Shown here: positions 41,861-56,100 of the stretch, in pieces
How positions within the stretch are numbered: position 1 is the stretch's first letter
Layout of the letters: every line of letters begins with the position of its first letter
DNA from: a candidate division Zixibacteria bacterium RBG-1
GTDB taxonomy: Bacteria; Zixibacteria; MSB-5A5; DSPP01; RBG-1
Length of the DNA stretch: 64,000 nt
Reading direction: 5' to 3'
NCBI GenBank assembly: GCA_000447245.1
Contig: AUYT01000001.1
Coordinates: forward strand, 600,825-664,824
Notes under the pieces: generated by a model
What the model saw: only the letters and a program-made list of their open reading frames with translations
Told to the model about the DNA's origin: nothing
The model's database searches: none
Made by a program: the position numbers and the translations under genes

Positions 41861-41862
41861 AA

Positions 41863-44151
41863 ATGAGAAGAATTCTTCTTGGTCTGACCATTATTTTATT
41901 GTTGACAGTATTAAGCCAAACCCAGATTTGGGCCGGGGAGGTGGCTTTGAATGACTCCCCCTGGCAAATTCTTTACGCCACCGGAAAGCTGGAGCCGGAT
42001 ACTGTAAAAGATGCTCCGGCGGACACTCTGAAGTTGGTAAACTTAACCGTCAAACCCGGAGATGTCAACGTCAGAATCGACGCCGACCTAAGAAATTCAG
42101 TGGCAGCCGGCGGGTTTTCCCTTCGTTTTCGCTATGATCCTACTATTTTAATAGCCCAAACCAGCATCTTTGTGGATCCTATTACCGGAGATACCACAAC
42201 TGCCATAATAAGTGAGCAGACCTCTCGGACCAATACTCAAAACTGGTTTCTGTACGGAGGCAACCTACCGGTGGCCGGCTTGGTAATCTTCTCAGCCGCC
42301 GGAACTTTTTCCTCTGACCGGGTCACGGCCGGTTCCGGACCGGTGGTCAGATTTCTTTTCAATGTGGCCGGTACCATTACCAAAGATACCACTATTACAG
42401 TAGCTTTTGAAGCCGACCCGGATTTTCCTCTGAATTATAATACCTATTCAGATAGTACCGGGCTAAACATTTATACCCCTCGCTTAAAGAACGCGGCCAT
42501 TTTTGTGGATGCCCCGCAAGACACAAGTGGTGGACCACCGGGTAATCAACCGCCTGTTATAGATCCTATTGCCTCTCCCCAAGAGGTAACTGCCGGACAG
42601 AGCTTAAGTTTCACGGTGAGAGCCACAGATCCAGAAGGAGGTAGCATTACCTTATCTGCTCCTTTATTACCCCCCAATGCCAGCTTTCCCACTGTCACAG
42701 GAGCTTCTCCAGTTCTCAGCACCTTCAGTTTTAGTCCCTCTTTAGCACAAGCTCCAGATACCATTTTTGTGGAGTTTCGGGCAGTAGATGACAGCGCCGA
42801 ATTCGGTACTCGTAGTGTTACTATCATTATAAAAGAACCTCCCCAAGATGAACTCACCTTAGCCAGTGACCGGGGAGGAATTCCGGGGAAGAAAGGGGTC
42901 TTAATTCCAATAACCTTCTTCAATCGGCAAAACACTTATGGTCTGCAATTCGACCTAGAATACAATCCCGGCATTGTGCAGATAGATTCTTTTGTAACAG
43001 CTCCAATTTTGGCCGGGTTTGAAATTTTCAGCAACTTGGGAGATTCTTTAGGAAAGGTCACAGTTTTGATTATCAGTTTGACTGGAGATAGCATCCTGCC
43101 CGGAATAGATACTGTTATTTATGTGGCTGTCTCTATAGATACAGCAGCGGTGCCCGGACAAACCTTGTTAGATTTGAAAAATGGAAGAGAGTCGATAAGT
43201 CGAGACCCCGGTGTTCCCTCAAAATCTATAAAGACCATTGGTGGCTTATTTACAGTGGACCGCTTAGGAGATGTCAGTGCAGATTTAGTGGTGGATGTTC
43301 AAGATGCGGTGGGTATGGTTTCTTATATATTAGGAATTTTCAGTTTGAACACCAGACAGCTCGATGCCGCAGATGTGAACAGAGACCTTTCAGTGGATGT
43401 GGGTGATTTGGTGGGTATTATAAATATAATTTTAGGTCGTCCTATCGGTTCTCCTCCTTTGCCGGGAGGACCGCCTTTGGCATCCGTGGAAATCTCCACC
43501 GAAGAAGTCACCAGCGCCTCCACGGTCTCTATCTTGGCCAAGCTCTTGACTCCGGTGGCGGGAGCGCAATTGTATATCAGCTACGACCCCAGTGAGATAA
43601 CATTTCACACACCCCAGAAAGTAGAGCGCACCCAGGATTTCATTTTACAATATCGGGATGACCAAAGCGGAAATCTGAAAATAGTTTTATACAGTTTTTC
43701 TTCAGCCACTATGGCTGTCGGTGAGGGTAAAATTTTGAGTCTACCGGTCACACTTAAAACCGGTTCCACGGACAAACTTAATTTGAAGTTGAAGAAAGTG
43801 GTTTTGGCTAATGAAAAGGCCGTGGTAATTCCCATAGCTGAAGCTCAAGGTGTAATGCCAAGAAGTTTCACTTTGAGTCAGAATTATCCCAATCCCTTTA
43901 ATTCCAATACCATCATCAAATTTGAAATTAGCGGTACTTCCGGTGAAGCCGTGCAGGCCTCACTCAAAGTTTACAATATTTTAGGAGAAAAAGTTAAAAC
44001 TTTATTTGATGAAGCCAAATATCCCGGTAACCATTCGGTGACCTGGGACGGAACCAATGACAGAGGAGAAAAAATAGCATCAGGAGTTTACCTGTATCGG
44101 CTGTCTACTGGAAAATACTCCGAGACCAAAAAAATGACTTTGCTGAAATAG
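41863..44151 (+). CDS. Large surface protein with cohesin-like domains, dockerin and sorting domain
   Basis: 762 residues from ATG 41863, two bases after the previous stop; the longer frame (from 41752) overlaps that gene and was rejected. Signal peptide to about IWAGE. Domains: cohesin-like (~50-210, VNVRIDADLRNSVAAGGFSL), Ig-like (~225-325, QPPVIDPIASPQEVTAGQSL), cohesin-like (~330-460, GIPGKKGVLIPITFFNRQNT), dockerin-like pair (~470-530, GDVSADLVVDVQDAVGMVSY, ADVNRDLSVDVGDLVGIINI), a further beta domain, and the sorting domain (~670-762, LSQNYPNPFNSNTIIKFEIS, ending KKMTLLK). Fifteen bases separate it from the giant gene. Confidence 0.87.
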   Translation: MRRILLGLTIILLLTVLSQTQIWAGEVALNDSPWQILYATGKLEPDTVKDAPADTLKLVNLTVKPGDVNVRIDADLRNSVAAGGFSLRFRYDPTILIAQTSIFVDPITGDTTTAIISEQTSRTNTQNWFLYGGNLPVAGLVIFSAAGTFSSDRVTAGSGPVVRFLFNVAGTITKDTTITVAFEADPDFPLNYNTYSDSTGLNIYTPRLKNAAIFVDAPQDTSGGPPGNQPPVIDPIASPQEVTAGQSLSFTVRATDPEGGSITLSAPLLPPNASFPTVTGASPVLSTFSFSPSLAQAPDTIFVEFRAVDDSAEFGTRSVTIIIKEPPQDELTLASDRGGIPGKKGVLIPITFFNRQNTYGLQFDLEYNPGIVQIDSFVTAPILAGFEIFSNLGDSLGKVTVLIISLTGDSILPGIDTVIYVAVSIDTAAVPGQTLLDLKNGRESISRDPGVPSKSIKTIGGLFTVDRLGDVSADLVVDVQDAVGMVSYILGIFSLNTRQLDAADVNRDLSVDVGDLVGIINIILGRPIGSPPLPGGPPLASVEISTEEVTSASTVSILAKLLTPVAGAQLYISYDPSEITFHTPQKVERTQDFILQYRDDQSGNLKIVLYSFSSATMAVGEGKILSLPVTLKTGSTDKLNLKLKKVVLANEKAVVIPIAEAQGVMPRSFTLSQNYPNPFNSNTIIKFEISGTSGEAVQASLKVYNILGEKVKTLFDEAKYPGNHSVTWDGTNDRGEKIASGVYLYRLSTGKYSETKKMTLLK

Positions 44152-44166
44152 AAAAAATAGAAAAAG

Positions 44167-47100
44167 ATGAGAAGTTTTAACCCCCACAAAATATTTTTTA
44201 TAATTTTAATCGGTTTGGTCTTAATCTCTGGGAACCAAGCCCAGGGAGCGGGAATCAAATCGGTGCAAAAGGGAACAGCTACGTTTGCATCCGGGCAGAA
44301 TACGCTCCCAATAACTATAACCAAAGTTGATACTTCTAAAACCATTGTCTGGGGTGGTATTAGTTGGGGGGGTGGAAGGTTTGCCAGCTCCAATGCCAAT
44401 GGTACCAGGTTCGGGTTCCAACTGGCTGATTCCACTACTTTAAACTTGCAGAGATTGGGTTCACCTACCATTGCCACAGTTGCCGAATGGTATGTGGCCG
44501 AATTTACCAGTGGTGTATCTGTTAAAAGAGGTACAGCAGCTTTCGCTACTGCTACTTCCATTTTAAACGTCACGATTCCGACGGTTGATACAACTAAGTC
44601 CTTTGTTTTGGCTTCGGTGGCTATTAATTCAGCCACTCAGAATCAGGATGAAAGATGGACTATCCGGGCTAGACTCACATCTCCTACCAATTTAGAACTT
44701 TCCCGCAATGAGACTGGGAATGCGGCAGATGTTTATTGGCAGGTAATCCAGATAGATTCAGCTATGGTCAAACGAGGACTCACTACCATCGGGGCTGGTG
44801 CTTCTTCAGCTACGGCTACCATCCCTTCAGTCGACACCACTAAATCTTTTTTGGTTCTGTCAGCTCGGGCAGCTGCAGCTGTTAGTGGCATAGAATCGCA
44901 ATATATGGTGAGGGGAAGGATAACCAGCCCCACCCAATTAACCTTTGATAGAATATCTACTACCAACAGTGTAGAGATAGCCTGGGAAGTGGTAACTTTA
45001 AATGATGGAAGTCAGGTTAGAGCTGGAAGTGTCATAGTTCCCAGTGCTGATTTAACCCAATCCGTGACCTTTACGAGTGTGGACACCTCTCGCAGTATAT
45101 CCTTTATTTCAGTTAATGGTGGTTCAGGTACTAGCGCCGCTAACTTAGATGAGACTGCTTTTACTCATTTTTTAACTGATGGAACCAACTTAACATTTAC
45201 CCGTAGCGCTACAGGAACTACTGCCAATATAGGATGGTTTGTGATTCAATTCACCGGTGGCAACCTTGCTCCGGTTTTAGATTCCATTGGACCCAAGTCC
45301 GTGGCGGAGAATTCCAACTTAACCTTCAGGGTACATGCTAGTGACGCAGATGCAAATCCCATAACTTTAACTGCGGTTAATGTTCCCACCAATGCAACCT
45401 TTTTTGATTCAGGTAATGGAGCAGGTTCTTTTACCTTCAATCCTAATTTTACCCAGGCCGGAATGTATAATGTAACTTTCAGAGCCAGTGACGGGAGTTC
45501 CATAGATAGTGAAGTAGTAGCTATTACTGTAACCAATGTTAATCGAGCACCAGTCTTAGATTCCATAGGAGCAAAGACGGTAGCAGAGGGTTCTAATTTA
45601 ACATTCAGAGTACACGCAACCGACCCAGATGCAACTCCTTTGACATTAACAGTGGCAAATAATCCGCTCAACTCCTCTTTTGTAGATAGCGGAAACGGAG
45701 CCGGTTCATTTACTTTCAATCCCAGCTTTACCCAATCAGGAGTATATAATGTTACTTTCAGGGTTTCGGATGGTAGTATATTAGATACTGAAGTTGTAGC
45801 TATTACAGTGACTAATGTTAATCAAGCTCCGGTTTTAGATTCGATTCGTTCTAAGACAGTGGCAGAAGGTTCAAATTTAACTTTTAGAGTACATGCCACT
45901 GATGCAGATGGAAATCCTATAACTTTAAATGCTGCTGGCACCCCAGCCAATTCTAATTTTATCGATTCAGGCAACGGAGCCGGCTCGTTTATCTTCAATC
46001 CCAATTTTGCTCAAGCTGGCGTGTATAACGTGACATTTAGAGCCAGTGACGGCAGTTTGTTGGACAGTGAAGTTGTAACTATTACAGTGACCGGGACAAA
46101 CTTAGAGCCAGCTTTAGATTCCATTGGGCCTAAGAGTGTGGTCGAGGGTTCTAGCTTGACTTTTAGAGTACATGCCACTGATGCAGATGGAAATAATCCC
46201 TCATTGACAGTGGCTAACAATCCTTCCAATTCAGTTTTTTTAGACAGCGGTAATGGAGCCGGTTCATTTAGCTTCAATCCTAGTTTCACTCAAGCCGGGG
46301 TTTATAATGTTGTGTTCCGAGCTAGTGATGGATTGCTAACGGATAGTGAGGTAGTTCAGATAACGGTGGTGGAAGCGGGGAATCAGACACCGGTTTTGGA
46401 TTCCATAGGGGCAAAGACAGTAGCTGAAGGTTCCAATTTAACTTTCAGGGTGCACGGAACTGACCCGGATGGGACTCCTTTGACTTTGACGGTGGTAAAT
46501 AATCCGCTCAATTCCAATTTTGTAGATTCGGGGAATGGAGCCGGTTCATTTACATTTAATCCTGATTTTACACAAGAAGGGGTATATAATGTAACTTTTA
46601 GAGCCAGTGATGGGAGTTTATTAGACACAGAAGTAGTGGCTATAACAGTGACCAATGTTAATTTAGCCCCGGTATTAGATTCGATTCGCTCGAAAACTGT
46701 GGCTGAGGGTTCCAATCTCATTTTCAGGGTGCATGCTGCCGATCCGGATGGAACGCCTTTGACTTTGACGGTGGTAAATAATCCGCTCAATTCCAATTTT
46801 GTAGATTCGGGGAATGGAGCCGGTTCATTTACATTTAATCCTGATTTTACACAAGAAGGGGTATATAATGTAACTTTTAGAGCCAGTGATGGGAGTTTAT
46901 TAGACACAGAAGTAGTGGCTATAACAGTGACCAATGTTAATTTAGCCCCGGTATTAGATTCGATTCGCTCGAAAACTGTGGCTGAGGGTTCCAATCTCAT
47001 TTTCAGGGTGCATGCTGCCGATCCGGATGGAACGCCCTTGACTTTGACAGCAGCCAATACACCGACAAATTCTATTTTTGTGGATTCAGGTAATGGGGCT

Positions 47101-50100
47101 GGTTCATTTACCTTCAATCCTAATTTTACCCAAGCCGGAGTATACAATGTTACTTTCAGAGTAAGCGATGGGAGTTTATTAGATACCGAGGTAGTAGCCA
47201 TCACAGTTACCAATGTTAACTTACCCCCGGTTTTAGATTCGATTCGCTCAAAAACTGTAGCAGAGGGTTCCAATTTAACTTTCAGGGTGCATGGAACTGA
47301 CCCGGATGGAACACCTTTGACTTTGACAGTAGCCAATAATCCACTGAATTCCAACTTTGTAGATAGTGGTAATGGAGCCGGCTCATTTGCTTTCAATCCG
47401 AGTTTTACCCAATCAGGAGTATATAATGTTACTTTTAGGGTTAGTGATGGAAGTTTATTGGATACTGAAGTTGTGGCCATCACAGTAACTAATACCAATC
47501 GAGCACCAGTGTTAGATTCCATTAGAGCGAAGACCGTAGCAGAGAATTCCAATTTAACTTTCAGGGTGCATGGAACTGACCCGGATGGGACTCCTTTGAC
47601 TTTGACAGTGGCGAATAACCCGCTCAACTCCAATTTTGTGGATTCTGGTAATGGAGCCGGCTCATTTACTTTCAATCCTAATTTCACCCAAGCCGGAGTA
47701 TACAATGTTACTTTCAGAGTGAGCGATGGGAGTTTGTTGGATACCGAGGTAGTAGCCATTACAGTTACCAATGTTAACTTACCCCCGGTTTTAGATTCGA
47801 TTCGCTCAAAAACTGTAGCAGAGGGTTCCAATTTAACTTTTAGGGTGCATGGAACCGACCCAGATGGAACTCCCTTGACATTGACAGTGGCAAATAATCC
47901 ACTCAACTCCTCTTTTGTAGATAGCGGCAACGGAGCCGGCTCATTTACTTTTAATCCCAGCTTTGCTCAATCCGGAGTATATAATGTAACCTTCAGAGTT
48001 AGTGACGGGAGTTTGTTAGACACTGAAGTCGTAACGATTACAGTGACCAACGTTAATCAAGCACCAGTATTAGATTCCATTCGCTCTAAGGCTGTAGCAG
48101 AAGGAGCAAATTTAACTTTCAGGGTGCATGCTACAGATATAGATGGAAACCCCCTAACTTTTAGCACAGCCAATGTTCCTACCAATGCAACCTTTTTTGA
48201 TTCAGGCAACGGAGCCGGTTCATTTATTTTTAATCCCAGCTTTACTCAATCCGGAGTATATAATGTAACCTTCAGAGTTAGTGACGGGAGTTTGTTAGAC
48301 ACTGAAGTCGTAGCCATAACTGTGACCAATACCAATAGAGCTCCGGTGTTAGATTCAATTGGCTCGAAAACTGTGGCCGAAGGTTCCAATTTAACTTTCA
48401 GGGTGCATGGAACCGACCCGGATGGAACTCCTTTGACTTTGACAGTAACAAATAACCCGCTTAATTCAAATTTTGTAGATTCAGGAAACGGGGCCGGTTC
48501 CTTTACCTTTAATCCCAGTTTTACTCAAGCAGGAGTGTATAATGTAACCTTCAGAGTCAGTGATGGAAGTTTGTTGGATACTGAAGTAGTGGCTATAACA
48601 GTGACAAATGTTAATTTAGCCCCGGTATTAGATTCGATTCGCTCGAAAACTGTGGCTGAAGGTTCCAATTTAACCTTCAGGGTACACGGAACTGACCCGG
48701 ATGGAACTCCTTTGACATTGACAGTGACAAATAATCCGCTCAACTCCAATTTTGTGGATTCAGGCAACGGAGCTGGTTCATTTAGTTTTAATCCGAGCTT
48801 TACTCAATCAGGAGTATACAATGTTACTTTTAGGGTTAGTGATGGGAGTTTGTTGGACACTGAAGTAGTAGCGATAACCGTAACTAACACTAATCGTGCT
48901 CCAGTCTTAGATTCCATTGGTGCTAAGACTGTGGCAGAGAATTCCAATTTAACCTTTAGAGTCCATGCCACCGACCCGGATGGTAATATTCCAACCCTTA
49001 CCGCAGCCAATGTTCCGACTAATGCTACCTTTTTTGATAGTGGCAACGGCGCTGGTTCATTTACATTTAATCCTAATTTTACTCAAGCAGGAGTGTATAA
49101 TGTAACCTTCAGAGTCAGCGATGGGAGTTTGTTGGATACTGAGGTAGTCGCAATTACTGTAACTAATACTAATCGAGCACCAGTATTGGATTCAATCGGA
49201 GCAAAGACAGTAGCTGAAAATTCTAATTTAACCTTCAGAGTACATGCTACAGACCCTGATGGAACACCCTTGACTTTGACAGCAGCCAATACACCGACAA
49301 ATTCTATTTTTGTGGATTCTGGTAATGGGGCTGGTTCATTTACTTTCAACCCTAATTTTACTCAAGCCGGAGTGTACAATATAACCTTCAGAGTCAGTGA
49401 CGGGAGTTTGTTGGATACTGAGGTAGTAGCGATTACCGTAACCAATGTCAATCGAGCACCGGTGTTAGATTCCATAGGGGCGAAGATGCTGGCGGAAGGA
49501 TCAAATCTCACTTTCAGAGTACATGCTACCGATCTGGATGGAACACCCTTAACATTAACGGTGGCAAATAATCCACTCAACTCCAATTTTGTTGATAGTG
49601 GAAACGGGGCCGGTTCCTTTACCTTTAATCCCAGTTTTACTCAAGCAGGAGTGTATAATGTAACCTTCAGAGTCAGTGATGGAAGTTTGTTGGATACTGA
49701 AGTAGTGGCTATAACAGTGACAAATGTTAATTTAGCCCCGGTATTAGATTCGATTCGCTCGAAAACTGTGGCTGAAGGTTCCAATTTAACCTTCAGGGTA
49801 CACGGAACTGACCCGGATGGAACTCCTTTGACATTGACAGTGACAAATAATCCGCTCAACTCCAATTTTGTGGATTCAGGCAACGGAGCTGGTTCATTTA
49901 GTTTTAATCCGAGCTTTACTCAATCAGGAGTATACAATGTTACTTTTAGGGTTAGTGATGGGAGTTTATTAGATACTGAGGTAGTAGCCATTACCGTAAC
50001 CAATACTAACAGAGCTCCGGTTTTAAACAGCATCGGCAACAGAGTCGTAGTTGAGGGAAGCACCCTAGCTTTCTCCGTAACCGCCACAGACCCGGATGGA

Positions 50101-53100
50101 AATAATCCCTCCCTTGCGGCAGTAAATTCACCTCCTAATTCATCTTTTCTGGACAATGGAAATGGTTCCGGCTCATTCAACTTTACCCCCAGCTTTACTC
50201 AGGCCGGTGTTTATAATGTTACTTTCATAGCCAGTGATGGAAGTTTGGCTGACAGCGAAATTGTTCAAATTACTGTTCTTGAAGCTGGAAATCAGGCGCC
50301 GGTATTAGATTCAATTAGATCAAAGACGGTGGCTGAAAATTCTAATTTAACTTTCAGGGTGCATGGTACAGACCCGGATGCAACTACACCAGCTTTACAA
50401 GCCCAAAATATGCCAACTAATGCTAACTTTGTAGATAGTGGCAATGGGTCCGGTTCCTTCAGCTTTAATCCTAACTTCAACCAAGCTGGAGTCTATAATG
50501 TGACCTTTAAAGCCCTGGATGGAAGCTTAGCCGATAGTGAGATTGTGCAGATTATCGTTACCAATACCAACCGAGCTCCGGTATTAGATTCCATTCGTTC
50601 CAAGACAGTTGCCGAAGGTGCCACTTTGACTTTCAGAGTGCACGCTACCGACCCGGATTTGGATGTGTTAATTTTGACATCCATTAATAAACCTACCAAT
50701 TCCACTTTTATAGATTCAGGCAACGGAGCCGGCTCCTTTAGCTTTACTCCCAATTTCACGCAAGCCGGAGTTTACAATGTTACCTTCAAAGTGGCTGATG
50801 CCAGCTTATCAGACAGTGAAATAGTGCAAATCACAGTCACCGATGTGGGAAATCAGGCGCCGGTTTTAGATTCCATCAGAGCCAAGAGTGTGACAGAAGG
50901 TGGAAACCTGACCTTCAGAGTGCACGCCACAGATCCGGATGGGACTATGCCGACTTTGACAGCCACAAGTGTACCGACCAACGCCACTTTTTTTGATTCA
51001 GGTAACGGTTCCGGGTCATTTACCTTCAATCCCAATTTTACCCAGTCGGGAGTTTACAATGTTAAATTCAAAGCTTCTGACGGAGTTTTGTCGGACAGTG
51101 AAATAGTACAGATAACTGTAACAGAAACTAATCTTCCGCCGGTGTTAGATTCCATCCGGTCTAAGACAGTAGCCGAAGGTGCTAATTTGACTTTCAGAAT
51201 TCATGCCACTGACCCGGATGGCAATACCATAACTTTCACTGCCAGCAATGTTCCGACTAACGCCTCATTGTTTGACAGTGGTAATGGAGCGGGGTCATTT
51301 ACCTTTAATCCCAATTTTACCCAGACCGGAGTATATAATGTTACTTTCAGAGCTTCGGATGGAGCTTTGCTTGACACTGAAGTAGTTCAGATAACAGTAA
51401 CCAATGTCAATCAGTCCCCAGTTTTGGATTCCATCAGAGCCAAGACAGTGACTGAGGGTTCGAATTTGACATTTAGAGTCCACGCTACCGACCCTGATGG
51501 GACACCCCTGACTTTTAGCACAGCCAATGTTCCCACCAATGCTAACTTTATGGATTCAGGGAACGGAGCGGGGTCATTTACCTTTAATCCCAGTTTTACT
51601 CAAGCGGGAGTGTACAATGTAACCTTTAGAGCCAGTGACGGAAGTTTGTTAGATACCGAAGTAGTAGCCATCACAGTAACCAATACCAACCGAGCTCCGG
51701 TGTTAGATTCTATCGGACCGAGGACAGTAGCTGAAAGTTCTAACTTAACCTTCAGGGTACATGCTTCAGATGCAGATGGAACACCCTTGACATTAACAGT
51801 GGCAAATAATCCACTGAATTCAAGTTTTGTGGATTCAGGTAATGGAGCAGGTTCATTTAGTTTCAATCCCAGTTTTGTTCAAGCAGGAATTTATAATGTA
51901 ACCTTTAGAGCCAGTGACGGGAGTTTGTTAGATACTGAAGTTGTAGCCATCACAGTAACAAATACCAATCGATCTCCAGTATTGGATTCAATTAGATCAA
52001 AGACTGTGGCTGAAAATTCTAATTTAACTTTCAGGGTACACGCTACTGATGCAGATGGGACACCCTTGACATTAACAGTGGCCAATAATCCGCTTAACTC
52101 TAATTTTGTAGATTCAGGTAATGGAGCAGGTTCATTTAGTTTCAATCCCAGTTTTGTTCAAGCAGGAATTTATAATGTAACCTTTAGAGCCAGTGACGGG
52201 AGTTTGTTAGATACTGAAGTTGTAGCCATCACAGTAACAAATACCAATCGCTCTCCGGTGTTAGACCCGATTGGTTTCAAGAATGTAAATGAAGGTTCAA
52301 ATTTAACCTTCAGAGTGCACGCTACTGATGCAGACGGAACACCTTTGACTTTTACTGTTGTCAATAATCCGCTGAATTCCAGCTTGGTAGACAGTGGTAA
52401 TGGTTCCGGTTCATTTACTTTCGATCCCAGCTTTACACAGTCCGGAGTATATAATGTAACTTTCAGAGTTAGCGATGGAGGATTGTTGGATACGGAAGTG
52501 GTTCAGATTACGGTGTTCAATGTCAATCAAGCTCCGGTGTTAGACCCTATCGGAGCCAAGACCGTGGCTGAGAATTCCACTCTGACATTCAGAGTCCATG
52601 CCACAGACCCGGACGGGACTACTCCGGTTTTGACAGCTGCCAATGTGCCTATCAATGCTTCCTTTATTGATTCGGGTAATGGAGCCGGGTCATTCACCTT
52701 CAGTCCCAACTTTACTCAGGGCGGAGTATATAATGTCACTTTCAGGGCATCGGATGGCTCAATTTTGGATACCGAGGTAGTCTCTATTACCGTGACCGGC
52801 ACCAACCGAGCTCCGGTATTAGATTCCATTGGTCCCAAGACAATTTTTGAAAATTCTAATTTGACCTTCAGAGTACATGCTTCAGATCCGGACGGTTCAG
52901 TTCCAACTTTGACCGCCAGTGGAGTTCCGACTAACGCTAATTTTGTGGATTCTGGCAATGGAGCGGGTTCGTTTACCTTCAATCCTAACTTTACTCAAGC
53001 CGGAGTATATAATGTAACCTTCAGAGCCACAGACGGATCTTTGCTGGATAGTGAGATAGTAGTTATCACAGTCAACAACGTTAATCGAGCTCCGGTCTTA

Positions 53101-56100
53101 GATTCCATAGGCCCCAAGACAGTAGCTGAAAACTCTAATTTAACATTTAGGGTACATGCCACAGACCCTGATGGAACACCTTTGACTTTAACAATAGCAA
53201 ATAATCCGCTCAACTCTAATTTTGTAGATTCTGGCAATGGTTCCGGTTCGTTTATATTCAATCCTAATTTTACTCAATCAGGAGTGTATAATGTAACCTT
53301 CAGAGCCAGTGACGGAAGTTTACTAGATACTGAAGTAGTAGCAATTACAGTAACCAATACTAATCGTGCACCAGTCTTAGATTCGATTGGTGCTAAGACA
53401 GTGGCAGAAGGTGCAAACTTAACCTTCAGAGTGCATGCTACAGATCCAGATGCAACCCCCTTAACTCTGACCGCTTCAGGAATTCCCGCCAATGCCAATT
53501 TTGTGGATTCAGGAAATGGAGCCGGTTCGTTCAGTTTCAATCCTAGTTTTATTCAAGCAGGGGTCTATACTGTTACTTTCAGAGCCAGTGATGGGAGTTT
53601 GTTAGACAGTGAGGTTGTAACTATTACAGTTACTGGGACTAATCTACCTCCGATACTAGATTCCATTCGTTCTAAGACAGTGGCTGAAGGATCTAATTTA
53701 ACTTTCAGAGTACATGCTACTGACCCGGATGGAACTCTCTTGACTTTGACAGCCGTGAACACTCCGCTTAACTCCAACTTTGTAGACAGTGGTAATGGAG
53801 CAGGTTCATTTAGTTTCAATCCCAGTTTTACACAGGCGGGAGTATATAATGTAACCTTTAGAGTTAGTGATGGGAGTTTATTGGATAGTGAAATTGTAGC
53901 AATTACCGTAACCAATACCAATCGAGCTCCGGTCTTGGATTCCATCAGAGCAAAGACCGTGGCGGAAGGTGCCAATTTAACTTTCAGAGTACATGCCACA
54001 GACCCGGATGGAACACCGCTGACTTTAACAGTAGCAAATAATCCGCTTAACTCCAACATTATAGACAGCGGCAATGGAGCGGGGTCCTTTACTTTCAACC
54101 CCAATTTTACCCAAGCGGGAGTTTATAATGTTATTTTCAGAGCCAGTGACGGAAGTTTGTTAGATAGTGAAGTTGTACAGATTACAGTTACTGGGACTAA
54201 TCTACCTCCGGTACTGGATTCCATTCGTTCTAAGACGGTAGCCGAAGGTTCTAATCTGACTTTCAGAGTACATGCCACAGACCCGGATGGAACACCGCTG
54301 ACTTTAACAGTAGCAAATAATCCGCTTAACTCTAATTTTATAGACAGCGGAAATGGAGCCGGTTCATTTACTTTCAACCCCAGCTTCACTCAAGCTGGAG
54401 TATACAATGTTACTTTCAGAGCCAGTGACGGCAGCTTATTAGATACTGAGATAGTAGCCATTACAGTAATTAATACCAATCAAGCTCCGATCTTGGATTC
54501 CATCAGAGCTAAGACAGTGGCTGAAGGTGCAAACTTAACCTTTAGAGTGCATGCTACTGACCCGGATGCAACTCCCTTGACTCTGACCGCCAGTGGAGTA
54601 CCTATAAATGCTAATTTTGTAGACAGCGGAAATGGAGCAGGCTCATTTACTTTCAATCCTAACTTCACTCAAGCCGGAGTTTATAATGTAACCTTCAGAG
54701 TCAGTGATGGAACTTTAGCTGACAGCGAAGTAGTCCAGATTACCGTTAACAGCACTAACTTACCTCCAGTCCTGGACCCCATTGGCTCTAAGTCCGTAGC
54801 GGAAGGGGCGATATTAAGTTTCAGAGTGCATGCGTCGGATCCGGATGGAATCATCCCAATTTTAACCGCTACCAATTCTCCACTCAACGCCACTTTTGTT
54901 GATAGTGGGAATGGAGCGGGTTCCTTCAGATTTACCCCAAGCTTTACTCAAGCAGGGGCGTATAATGTTACCTTCAAAGCCAGTGATGGGTCTTTATCAG
55001 ATAGTGAAATAGTTCAAATCACCGTAACTGAAGCAGGAAATCAGGCACCGGTGTTAGATTCAATACGGTCCAAGACAGTGGCTGAGAATTCTAATCTGAC
55101 GTTCAGAGTGCATGCCTTAGATCCGGATGGCACAACTCCGACTTTGACAGCTTCCGGTGTTCCTACCAATGCTACTTTTGTTGATTCAGGTAACGGAGCA
55201 GGTTCATTTGTTTTCAATCCCAGCTTTACACAAGCCGGAGTTTATAATGTAACCTTCAGAGCCACAGACGGATCTTTGCTGGATAGTGAGATAGTAGTTA
55301 TCACAGTTACCAATACCAACCGGGCTCCGGTCTTAGACAGCATCGGGTCCAGAACCGTAATAGAAGGGAACACTTTAGCTTTTTCAGTCACGGCTTCAGA
55401 CCCGGATGGAGCTATTCCATCTTTGACGGCTACCAATTTACCCACCAATGCTTCTTTTGTAGACAACGGAAATGGTTCCGGTTCATTTAGTTTCAGCCCC
55501 AATTTTGCCCAAGCCGGAATTTATTTTGTGAACTTTAAGGCCAGTGACGGAAGTTTAGTGGATAGTGAAGTGGTCCAAATAACAGTTTTGGAGACCGGCA
55601 ATCAGCCGCCGGTTCTGGATTCTATTAGGCTCAAGACTCTGGCAGAAAATTCTAATTTAACTTTCCGATTCCACGCCTCAGACCCGGATGGAACTAACCC
55701 AGCTTTACAGGTCAAGAATAACCCGGCCAACTCTAATTTTATAGACAGTGGTAACGGCAGTGGTTCCTTCAGCTTCAATCCTAATTTCACCCAAGCCGGA
55801 GTGTATAATGTTACATTTAAAGCTTCTGATGGGAGTTTGTCTGACAGTGAGATAGTGACCATTACTGTAACCAATGTCAACCGAGCTCCGGTCTTAGATT
55901 CGATTCGCTCCAAAACAGTTGCAGAAGGTGTTACTTTGACTTTCCGTGTGCACGCCGCTGATCCCGACCCGGAGGTCTTGACTTTGACAGCCATAAATAA
56001 ACCTACCAATTCTACTTTTGTCGATTCAGGTAATGGAGCTGGTTCCTTTACCTTTACCCCCAGCTTTACTCAAGCCGGAGTTTATAATGTTATCTTCAAA

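Noticed and set aside
46383-47930. Long antisense ORFs (up to 515 codons) across the giant gene
   Set aside because: They recur every 279 bases and only mirror the codon pattern of the tandem repeat on the other strand. No SD or sensible protein pattern.
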